Below, in pieces: positions 1 to 7,505 of a DNA stretch of 63,701 nt. Within the stretch, counting starts at the first letter, position 1; every line of letters begins with the position of its first letter. The stretch covers positions 1 through 63,701 of the forward strand of contig JAIBAT010000073.1 of the NCBI GenBank assembly GCA_019695055.1, read 5' to 3'. Source of the stretch: Candidatus Sumerlaeaceae bacterium (GTDB lineage: Bacteria; Sumerlaeota; Sumerlaeia; Sumerlaeales; Sumerlaeaceae). The translations under genes and the position numbers were made by a program. The notes below the pieces were generated by a model. The model worked only from the letters and a program-made list of their open reading frames with translations, was not told the DNA's origin and did not search any database.

Positions 1-159
1 ACCGCCAGAAACTTGGGACATCAAAGTCCAGTGCCTGACCTGAAGCATGAAAGACTTCTGACCCAGTCAGCCTTGGAATCCTGGTTTGGTTGGAGTCTGT
101 CATAATCCCCTTCTCAGGGGCAATACCAACCTTCTTAAGCTTACCGGATTGAAATTCAC

Positions 160-1734
160 TCAGTGTTTCAGTTCATGCGACTCGTAGGGCTCGTTCGAAT
201 CGCCGATGGAGCAGGTCGGTTTTTCACCGATTTTGCCTATTGTATAGGTGCCACCAGCGGGGCACTCGGGGGTCTTCTTTAGATAACCATTTCCGTCGGC
301 GGCCCCACCCGGGTTGACCAGGTCCTTGAACGAAACGATCGCACCGTTGGACAGTTTGAACTCGAGGGCATACTGTTCCTTGGCACCGTCAATCTTTGAG
401 AGATTTTCCTGACAGGCGCGACCACGGCTGTTTTCGCGGGCGCGCAGGATAGATGGTACGGCAATGGCCGCGCCGATTCCCACACCTGCGGCCACCATCA
501 TGGTTCCGCCACTGGCTATACCAGTTCCAACAGTTACACACTGGATGCCATTGGGATCATTGACGCGCCAGCTCAGGCGTGCAGACAGGCCGCCGTAGCG
601 CTTAAGGAGATTCCTAATCGTGGGCGCAAATACCTTGTCAGCGCCCTTGAGGTCCTTGCCCAGTTCGGCGCCGAGCTTCTCCATGACAACGTCGAGTTGC
701 TGCTCACCATATTGGACGTACTTGGGGCTAACATAGGTGAAAGAGTTGACAGCATCGGGCAATCCGAAGGCGAGTTTGCGCAGTTCGGGTGCAGTAAGGA
801 TGTTCTCCTTGCCATTACCGGCGTCTTCGGAGCGCTTCAGTTCGTCGAGACTATTGGTGACCACATACCAGCCATTACCGGAGGCTATGTAGATGTGGTT
901 CTCGGCCATGGACTTGCCCGGGATGTCAATGCGCCAGGTGGCGAGCTTCCCAACTGCAGACTCGGTGGTAAGGTCAATCTTCTCGGATATCACCTTCTGC
1001 ACGGCCTTGGCAAAGGTGTCGCCCTTGACTGCGACTCGGACAACGAATGTGCCAAACTTGGTGATTTCGCTCTCGTCGGTTTCAGAGGAAACGGAATCAC
1101 TCACCTGCATGTAAACGCTCATCTCGTTGCCCACGGAAGCAAAGGCCTCCTCAAGGTCCACGTCGAGTTCCTTGTTGGCCTCTGCGATCCAACCATCCGT
1201 CATGGCGCGGCCACCGCCACCCAGGGCGGCTTGGGCGGTTTTCTGGATGAGTGGAATCACGCCAGCCGGATCCACGTTGCCGCAAAGCACGTAGTCGGCG
1301 TCGGCCGGCACATAGTCCACGGTGGCCAGTTTGCCGGGTTCAGGACCTGCAAGGGCAAAGATACCAGTACGGCTTGCGAGATGTAAGTACGCCGTCTTGC
1401 GCTGGTTGCCGCTCTTCAGATCAACAGTGCTGCAGCCAAAGCCTGTGATTTCGGAAAGACCAAGTGTCTTGAGGACGGATTTGATGGCGTCTGCGATACC
1501 GGCAGCCGGCGGCCAGATTTTGGCGAGGGGTTTGGCGAGTTCAAAAAACGGTTCGAGGGCACCGCGGGTGTTAAGGTAATGGAACGACGTACCGCCCATA
1601 TCGAGTTTGGCGGCAACGGCGGTGAAGTCAGGGTTGGTCACAACGGCGTCGGATTCAGCCTTCGCTGGATGACTCCCCCAAAACACGCACAGTACGGCAA
1701 GATGCAGGACGAGCCTGCCAATACGGGTCTTCAT
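160..1734 (-). CDS. Exported protein with a C-terminal pilin-like domain
   Basis: A 524-residue protein of unknown function. An upstream extension of the frame is open, but the ATG at 1734 has a GGAGG five bases before it and starts a clear signal peptide (KTR, a hydrophobic stretch, cleavage near AKA-ES at residue 26). Residues about 27-400 resemble the loosely defined DUF3352-type exported proteins (weak, from recall). Residues about 410-524 look like the body of a type IV pilin or pseudopilin: a hydrophobic helix running into AVPSILRARENSRGRA, then a C-terminal CPAGGTYTIG segment typical of pilin-like proteins in Verrucomicrobia-like bacteria. The prepilin peptidase site (G followed by FTLIE) is absent and the module lies at the wrong end of the protein, so it is probably not assembled as a normal pilin. 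The next gene upstream, hisC, runs in the same direction but seems functionally unrelated. Confidence 0.65.
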   Translation of the reverse strand: MKTRIGRLVLHLAVLCVFWGSHPAKAESDAVVTNPDFTAVAAKLDMGGTSFHYLNTRGALEPFFELAKPLAKIWPPAAGIADAIKSVLKTLGLSEITGFGCSTVDLKSGNQRKTAYLHLASRTGIFALAGPEPGKLATVDYVPADADYVLCGNVDPAGVIPLIQKTAQAALGGGGRAMTDGWIAEANKELDVDLEEAFASVGNEMSVYMQVSDSVSSETDESEITKFGTFVVRVAVKGDTFAKAVQKVISEKIDLTTESAVGKLATWRIDIPGKSMAENHIYIASGNGWYVVTNSLDELKRSEDAGNGKENILTAPELRKLAFGLPDAVNSFTYVSPKYVQYGEQQLDVVMEKLGAELGKDLKGADKVFAPTIRNLLKRYGGLSARLSWRVNDPNGIQCVTVGTGIASGGTMMVAAGVGIGAAIAVPSILRARENSRGRACQENLSKIDGAKEQYALEFKLSNGAIVSFKDLVNPGGAADGNGYLKKTPECPAGGTYTIGKIGEKPTCSIGDSNEPYESHELKH

Positions 1735-1830
1735 GTCAGCCTCCAAGGCATTGGATTCATGGGGTGTGGCCCCGTGATTCGCAGGCTGCAAGGAAGAATT
1801 GGGTTTGAGCGCGCCATCCGCGCCTCTCCC

Positions 1831-2892
1831 CTACTTGCTCAGGGCGTCGAGGCCTTCGAGGAGGGTGTTGATCTCGGTTCGGGTGCCGATGGTGATGCGG
1901 AGGCCATCGGCGAGATTTGGTGCGCTGAAGTAGCGAACGAGGATCTTTCGCTCTTTCAAAGACTTGTAGAGTTCGGCGGCGTCGGCGCGGCGAGCGAAGA
2001 CAAAGTTGCCGCGGGATTCGGGGACTTCGAATCCACGACGACGCAAAGCTTCGGTGAGAAAGGCGCGGTCTTCGCAGATCTGGCGGGTTTTGTCGGCGTA
2101 GTATTCCGTCGCGCGGAAAGCGGCCTCGGCGGCGGCCTGGCTGACTCGGTTCAGGTTGTAGGAATCCCGGATCTTCTCCATCTCGGCGATGAGGGCGCGG
2201 CGGCCAACGATGTAACCCACGCGCAGGCCGGCAAGCGAGTAACTCTTGGAGAAGGTGCGGGAAACGAGAACGTTGCGGAACCTCTCCACAAGGCTGATGG
2301 AGGCATTACCGACGCCGGAGAAGTCGACGTAAGCTTCGTCCACCACAATTAGGCGCGCCGGGTTGTCGGCGGCAAGGCGCTCAATCTGCTCCAACGGGTA
2401 AAGCGTGCCGATGGGCGGATTGGGATTCGCGAGGAAGAAGACCTTTACGGGTGTATCGTAGGCGGCTTCGGGAATGGCATAATCCGGCGCGACGGTCGCG
2501 AAAGTCCGTGCGCTGCTGCCAAACATTTCCGCGAGGGTCCTATAGAGCACGTACGTCGGGTCAAGCATGCCAATAACGTCACCGCTGCCGGGGCGCAGGA
2601 AGGCGTGGCAGACAAGGCGCAGCACCTCGTCAGAACCGTTGCCGGCGAGGATCTGGCCGAGTTCGACTCCGAGTGACTCGGCGATGGTCTGGCGAAGGCT
2701 TCTGGAAGCCGGATCAGGGTACTTATTAAATGCGGCTTCGGTAGCGGCAGCATGGACAGCCTCGACCACGGCAGGTGCAGACGGGTAGGGGCTTTCGTTC
2801 GTGTTAAGCTTAACGAAGCCCGGTTCGCGGGGTTGCTCCCCGGGAACATAGGCTTCAAGGGCTGCGACGGCGGCGTTTATCTCGATGGACAT
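1831..2892 (-). CDS. hisC: Histidinol-phosphate aminotransferase
   Basis: PLP-dependent class II aminotransferase that converts imidazole-acetol phosphate and glutamate to histidinol phosphate in histidine synthesis. The 353-residue protein starting at MSIEIN (2892) has the usual length and family motifs: LNTNESPYP near the N-terminus, AGNGSDEVL (about residue 83), VDEAYVDF (about 184-191), and SRTFSKSYSLAGLRVGY, where Lys216 should bind PLP. The substrate-loop motif reads NPNPPIG where NPNNPTG is usual. Longer upstream starts are possible but would run into the divergent gene at 2978, leaving no room for a promoter. No other his gene lies nearby. A closely related aminotransferase with different specificity cannot be excluded. 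Confidence 0.9.
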   Translation of the reverse strand: MSIEINAAVAALEAYVPGEQPREPGFVKLNTNESPYPSAPAVVEAVHAAATEAAFNKYPDPASRSLRQTIAESLGVELGQILAGNGSDEVLRLVCHAFLRPGSGDVIGMLDPTYVLYRTLAEMFGSSARTFATVAPDYAIPEAAYDTPVKVFFLANPNPPIGTLYPLEQIERLAADNPARLIVVDEAYVDFSGVGNASISLVERFRNVLVSRTFSKSYSLAGLRVGYIVGRRALIAEMEKIRDSYNLNRVSQAAAEAAFRATEYYADKTRQICEDRAFLTEALRRRGFEVPESRGNFVFARRADAAELYKSLKERKILVRYFSAPNLADGLRITIGTRTEINTLLEGLDALSK

Positions 2893-2977
2893 GGTTTTGA
2901 CCTGATTGGGTGTCACAACCGGAAGGCGGAAAAAATCATTGCCGATGGCCGCTGGCACGGGATGATTCGCCGCTTCC

Positions 2978-5944
2978 ATGACTGATACTACCCAAAACAT
3001 TCCAGCCAGCACGCCACGGCGGCCGGGCATTGCGATTGTGATTTATCTGCTGTTCCTGGCGACAGGTATGAGCGGCCTTATTTACCAGGTGGTGTGGCAG
3101 CGTTACCTGCTTAACATCTTTGGGTCGACGATCTACTCGATTAGTACAGTGCTGTCGGCCTTCATGGGCGGGTTGGCACTGGGAAGCTGGCTGTTCGGAC
3201 GTTGGGCTGAGAAATCAAGGCGCCCGCTGCTGGCCTACGGCGCGTTCGAGGTGCTCATCGGCGCCATGGCGCTTGCGGTGCCGCTGATGTTGCGAGTGCT
3301 GGACCCGCTGTTTGGGGCGATTTACCAAAGCATAGGTTCCAACTTCCTCCTCTTTTCGCTGGTGCGATTTGTGGTGGTGTTTGTGGTGCTTCTGATACCG
3401 ACCACACTTATGGGCGGGACGCTACCGCTTCTGGCGAAGTTTGTGTCGCCCCACGGCGGCGGCGCGGGCCTGCGAGTTGGGCTACTTTACTCACTGAACA
3501 CGTTTGGTGCAGTATTCGGGACCTTTCTGAGCGGCTTTTACCTTATCCGACACTTTGGCATTTCCAAGACGGTGGCCATTGCGGCTGGCATCAACTTCGC
3601 CGCTGGCGTCATTGCCCTGTTACTGAGCAAGGCGTTTGTCGGGTCGGGAGCGTCAGGATCAACTTCACTGTCAGCCATTCAGCTCTCCCCAGCCGCGCGG
3701 CGTCGGGTTGCCTTGATTCTGATAACCTACTTCATCAGCGGTTTCGCGGCGCTTGGGCTGGAGGTGGCCTGGTCGCGGGCGTTGGTGTTCACGTTTGAGC
3801 TCCTTAAGAATACGACCTATGCTTTCACGGCCATGCTGACGACGTTCCTTGTGGGCATTGCGCTGGGGAGCGCGGTGATGACGCCGCTGGCGGACCGGCA
3901 GCGGAATCCGCTGCGACTGTTTGCGGCACTACAGGTGCTCATTGGGTTTGCGGCCATTCTTTCGTTCTTTATGATCTACTTTAAGTGCTATTCCATCGGT
4001 GAGGACTGGATCCGGGAGTACGACAACAGCGACCAGGGCATCCGGTGGAATGCATCGATCCTGCTGGTCTTCCTGAAGACGTCGGCGGCGATGCTACTGC
4101 CGACGTTCTGCATGGGGCTGGCGTTTCCGGTGGCGGTGCGGGCCATCGCCGAGGAAACGGGCGGCGCTGCGGCAAGCGTGGGAAGGCTCTACGCACTCAA
4201 CACGCTGGGTGCCATCCTGGGTTCCTTTGCGACCGGGTTTCTACTGCTGCCGTCATTGGGCATCGGGAACACGATCTTCCTGCTGGGGGCATTGCAACTG
4301 CTGGCCGGTGTGGCGCTGGTGGTGCTGGACGAAACGGAAACGGGAGCCCAGAAAGCCGTGCTGCCGATACTGGGTGCTGCGGCGCTGGTGGTAGGCTTTA
4401 TCTACATGCCGCGGCCGACGCGGTTCCAGCGCGACACGGCGCTGGAGCGGATCATCCATTACAAGGAAGGGCCGCTGGCGACGGTTTCGGTGGGTGAGAA
4501 CTCGCTGGGCTTCCGCACGATCTATGTGGATAACGTGGGCGTTGCGGGCACGGACCCAATGCTGCTGACGGACCAGAAGAGCCTGGCGCATGTGCCGATG
4601 CTGCTGCTGGAGAACCCGAAGAGCGCGCTGACGGTGGGCTTCGGCAGCGGCGGCGCGAGTTACTCGTACACGCTTTATCCGGAGATGGAGCGTGTGGACT
4701 GCGTGGAGATCACCAAGACGGTGGTGGAAGCGGCACCGACCCTAGTGGACTCGAACCACAACATCGTGATGTATCGCCCAGAGTATCGGCGCCGCACCGG
4801 CCAGGATCCGCCGGGAATGATTCCGCTTTGGAACGATGGTGGCGCAAGCGGATGGTACAAGCTGGACAAGCGGTATGGCGTGGTGCTGGACGATGCGCGG
4901 AGTTACCTGCGGTTGTCGGGCGCGAAGTACGACATCATCGCGACGGACTGCACGGATCTGCGGTACAAGTCGAACGCGAACCTGTACGACCTTGAGTACT
5001 TCAAGCTGACTCGGGAGCACATTACGGACGACGGCATGGTGGTGGTCTGGATGCCGCTGGGAGGGCTTAGCGACGAGGCGATGAGGGTCGCGCTGCGAAC
5101 CTTCTACAAGGTTTTCCCGGAGATGCAAGTGTTCTACATGAACAACGAGCCGACGCATTACATCCTGCTGCTGGGGACCAAAAAGCCGCTGACGGTGGAT
5201 GTGGACCTGCTGAAGAAAAGGCTGGGCCAGGGCGCGGTGGCGAAGGATCTCGCTGAAATTCACCTGAACTCACCGGAGAAGATCCTGTCGTGCTTTGTGA
5301 ATGGCCCGGAAGGCCTGAGCAAGGTGCTGGCCGGGGATTTGCTCAATACGGAGGACTTCCCGTATTTGGAGTTCGAGTCGCCGCGGTTCGGTTATGGCGA
5401 TGCGCCGATCCTGGACAACCTGGACACACTCTACAAGTTTGCCAATGACCCTGCGAAGCTGGTGAAAGAGCCGGAGAAGCACGGGGAGTTCCTCAAATCG
5501 CTGGAAAAGTATATGTCGGCGGTGCCGGACATCATTGCGGGGCACCGATTCTACCGCAAGGTGCAGGTCCACGAGGCGAACGCTGCCTACATGGCGGCGG
5601 CGGCGAAGAACCCGGTGGATTCGTCGGTGAAGAAGCTACTGAACTTCGATGAATTAGTGCGCCGAGCGCAGGGGCAGCCGAATGACCTGTTCTCGAGGGC
5701 CCAACTGGGTTTCCTGCTGTCGGAACAGAAGCGGGATTCGGAGGCGGTGACGTACCTGAACGAATTGATACAGCTATACGATTCGCTGCCCGGCCCGCAA
5801 CGGGATCAGGGTGCCCGCTACATGAAACCGGCGCTGGAGGAGTTGTCGAAGCTTTACGAGCGTAACGGACAACCGGACAAGGCCGCGGAGTTCAAGGCCA
5901 AGGCCGCCAAGTTTCCAGCGCCGAAGGCAGACGATGCGAAGTAG
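2978..5944 (+). CDS. Membrane-bound spermidine synthase-like fusion protein with C-terminal helical repeats
   Basis: A 988-residue protein in three parts. Residues 1 to about 470 form a polytopic membrane region with internal duplication (FLATGMSGLIYQVVWQR near the start and a similar ISGFAALGLEVAWSR about residue 255), typical of the fused 'spermidine synthase/MFS-like' family. Residues about 476-760 form a SpeE-like Rossmann methyltransferase fold: TVGFGSGGASY about residue 550 is the nucleotide-binding loop, and DDARSYLR with KYDIIATDCTD about 637-655 matches the adenosine and acceptor-side motifs. The last ~130 residues are helical and repeat-like (TPR-like). Polyamine synthesis activity is not established for such fusions; the real substrate is unknown. 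The stop codon overlaps the start of the dipeptidase gene by 11 bases, so the two are probably co-translated. Confidence 0.8.
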   Translation: MTDTTQNIPASTPRRPGIAIVIYLLFLATGMSGLIYQVVWQRYLLNIFGSTIYSISTVLSAFMGGLALGSWLFGRWAEKSRRPLLAYGAFEVLIGAMALAVPLMLRVLDPLFGAIYQSIGSNFLLFSLVRFVVVFVVLLIPTTLMGGTLPLLAKFVSPHGGGAGLRVGLLYSLNTFGAVFGTFLSGFYLIRHFGISKTVAIAAGINFAAGVIALLLSKAFVGSGASGSTSLSAIQLSPAARRRVALILITYFISGFAALGLEVAWSRALVFTFELLKNTTYAFTAMLTTFLVGIALGSAVMTPLADRQRNPLRLFAALQVLIGFAAILSFFMIYFKCYSIGEDWIREYDNSDQGIRWNASILLVFLKTSAAMLLPTFCMGLAFPVAVRAIAEETGGAAASVGRLYALNTLGAILGSFATGFLLLPSLGIGNTIFLLGALQLLAGVALVVLDETETGAQKAVLPILGAAALVVGFIYMPRPTRFQRDTALERIIHYKEGPLATVSVGENSLGFRTIYVDNVGVAGTDPMLLTDQKSLAHVPMLLLENPKSALTVGFGSGGASYSYTLYPEMERVDCVEITKTVVEAAPTLVDSNHNIVMYRPEYRRRTGQDPPGMIPLWNDGGASGWYKLDKRYGVVLDDARSYLRLSGAKYDIIATDCTDLRYKSNANLYDLEYFKLTREHITDDGMVVVWMPLGGLSDEAMRVALRTFYKVFPEMQVFYMNNEPTHYILLLGTKKPLTVDVDLLKKRLGQGAVAKDLAEIHLNSPEKILSCFVNGPEGLSKVLAGDLLNTEDFPYLEFESPRFGYGDAPILDNLDTLYKFANDPAKLVKEPEKHGEFLKSLEKYMSAVPDIIAGHRFYRKVQVHEANAAYMAAAAKNPVDSSVKKLLNFDELVRRAQGQPNDLFSRAQLGFLLSEQKRDSEAVTYLNELIQLYDSLPGPQRDQGARYMKPALEELSKLYERNGQPDKAAEFKAKAAKFPAPKADDAK

Positions 5945-6995
5945 GCTTGTTGGATTGCTCGCAGCGCTGGTTGCTGCGGCTATTTGCCAAGGTGCGGACC
6001 GGAGCCCGATGCTGGTGTTGGATGCGCACCAGGATTGCCTGCGGCGAGTGCTGGACCGGGGAGACGACCTTGGGGAGCGCATTCCGGGAACCCATGGGGA
6101 CCTCAATGTCTGGAAAAAGGGTGGCTGCAACATCGTCTGGTTTTCGGCGTGGATTGACCCGCGCAGGTACCCGGATGAGTTGGCGGTGCGGCGGGTCAAC
6201 AACCTGCTGGGGGCGCTGAACCAGCAGTTGCGGCTGCATCCGGATGAGCTGGTGTCGTGCGTGACGGCGGCGGATTGCCGTGCGGCGGCGGCGGCGGGCA
6301 AGATCGCGGCGTTGCGGGCGATCGAGGGGGGCATTGGGATCAACAATGACATTTCCCTGATCGAGAAGTTCCGGCGCATGGGAGTTCGGCGGATGAACCT
6401 GACCTGGCGCGGAAATCTGGACTGGGCGGGATCGAGCCAGGCGTGCCCGGGGTACGATAGGAAGCCACACAAGGAGAAGGGATTATCCGACTTCGGGAAG
6501 CAGGTGGTGCGGGAGATGAACCGGGTGGGGATGGTGGTGGACCTGTCGCACTGCTCAGATTCGACGTTCTATGATGCGATTGCGGTGTCGACGAAGCCGG
6601 TCATTTGCTCGCACTCGAATTGCCGGGCGATGGCGCCGCACGTGCGGAATATCACGGACGAGATGTTGCGGAAGCTGGCGGAGAAGGACGGCGTGATCGG
6701 GGTGAACTTCTACACGGAATATGTGAAGGGTGGCGGCCTGAAGGAGCGGTTTGGCGCACCGGATCTGGAGAAGGTGCTAGATCTGATTGACCACATGGTT
6801 AAGGTGGCAGGGATCGACCATGTGGGAATCGGTAGCGATTGGGACGGTGGCATCACCCCCGTGAAGGGGTTGGAGGATGCGTCCAAACTACCGGACCTAT
6901 TTGCTGGGATGCGCAAGCGGGGGTACAGCGAGGAAGACATCCGGAAATTTGCCGGGGAGAATTTCCTGCGGGTAATCGAAGCAAACGAGCGGTAG
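5934..6995 (+). CDS. Membrane dipeptidase, peptidase family M19, exported
   Basis: Zinc dipeptidase of the renal dipeptidase family, 353 residues, which cleaves dipeptides, often with a D-residue on the C-terminal side. A signal peptide covers residues 1-21 (cleavage near CQG-AD). Metal ligands are visible: DAHQD (His32, Asp34), the bridging Glu in AIEGGIG (about 130), the His of VVDLSHCSD (about 205), and the His of ICSHSNCRA (about 226). HVGIGSDWDG and FAGENFLRV near the end are also characteristic. The ATG lies inside the last codons of the upstream spermidine-synthase-like gene, so expression is translationally coupled. A periplasmic role in peptide or peptidoglycan turnover is likely but not proved. 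Confidence 0.9.
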   Translation: MRSRLVGLLAALVAAAICQGADRSPMLVLDAHQDCLRRVLDRGDDLGERIPGTHGDLNVWKKGGCNIVWFSAWIDPRRYPDELAVRRVNNLLGALNQQLRLHPDELVSCVTAADCRAAAAAGKIAALRAIEGGIGINNDISLIEKFRRMGVRRMNLTWRGNLDWAGSSQACPGYDRKPHKEKGLSDFGKQVVREMNRVGMVVDLSHCSDSTFYDAIAVSTKPVICSHSNCRAMAPHVRNITDEMLRKLAEKDGVIGVNFYTEYVKGGGLKERFGAPDLEKVLDLIDHMVKVAGIDHVGIGSDWDGGITPVKGLEDASKLPDLFAGMRKRGYSEEDIRKFAGENFLRVIEANER

Positions 6996-7505
6996 AATGA
7001 TGGGTGAAGTATACTCCTGCCATCAAGACTCCAAGGCACCAGGAAATCAGACAGGGATAGGGTGCGGGGGGGGGGGGGGGGGGGGTAATTTTCGTTTTGT
7101 TCGAATTTCGGGGTTAACTCCAATGATTTCAATGCGGATAAATCGAAATTTAAATCGGTTGAAAATCGGGGTATTTTTGCGCACAAGACGACCGTGGGGT
7201 TGTGCCTGCGCTTCGGTTGACCTTCTGGTCTGTTTGTCATGTCAAAGAACAATGCCCGATGGGAGTGGTGCTTATCCCCTTCCGTAAGTGTTTCAGGCGA
7301 TCCTGGGAGATCGGGCGATTCAACTGAGGATGGGTGTAACACGGGGAAACGGGTTTGCCTATTCCCTTACAGCCTCTTGGGGCTACTTCTGGACCCATAA
7401 TTTTAAGGGACATTTCACCGCCGAGCACGCAGTGGCGGCTGAGAAGAAAAGCGGAGTTCAGCGGGTTCGAACCAGAACAAATGGCGCCATTATGGTACAA
7501 CGGAA
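6996..7505. other. Non-coding stretch between the dipeptidase and GH57 genes
   Basis: No convincing gene is seen here on either strand. The dipeptidase (+) and the GH57 gene (-) converge on this stretch. It contains a run of 20 G (7066-7085), followed by about 80 bases visibly richer in A and T than the surrounding genes, and two perfect short palindromes: GGTTCGAACC (7464-7473) and AATGGCGCCATT (7480-7491). No hairpin with a following T run, as expected of an intrinsic terminator, was found for either flanking gene. Confidence 0.6.
7066..7085 (+). repeat. Homopolymer of 20 G
   Basis: Twenty consecutive G residues 71 bases after the dipeptidase stop codon, outside any gene. Such tracts are prone to slippage and are also a known trouble spot for sequencing and assembly, so the exact length may not be reliable. 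Confidence 0.9.

Noticed and set aside
108..121. CCCC-TTCTCA-GGGG hairpin near the window start
   Set aside because: Only four base pairs and no T run, so it is not a convincing terminator.
697..1386. A 229-codon plus-strand frame within the first gene
   Set aside because: It lies wholly antisense to the exported protein, which has a signal peptide and a GGAGG start signal; the antisense frame has neither.
7440..7500. Possible tRNA, because of GGTTCGAACC
   Set aside because: The flanking bases do not form a T-arm stem, and no acceptor, D or anticodon arms could be found at the right distances.
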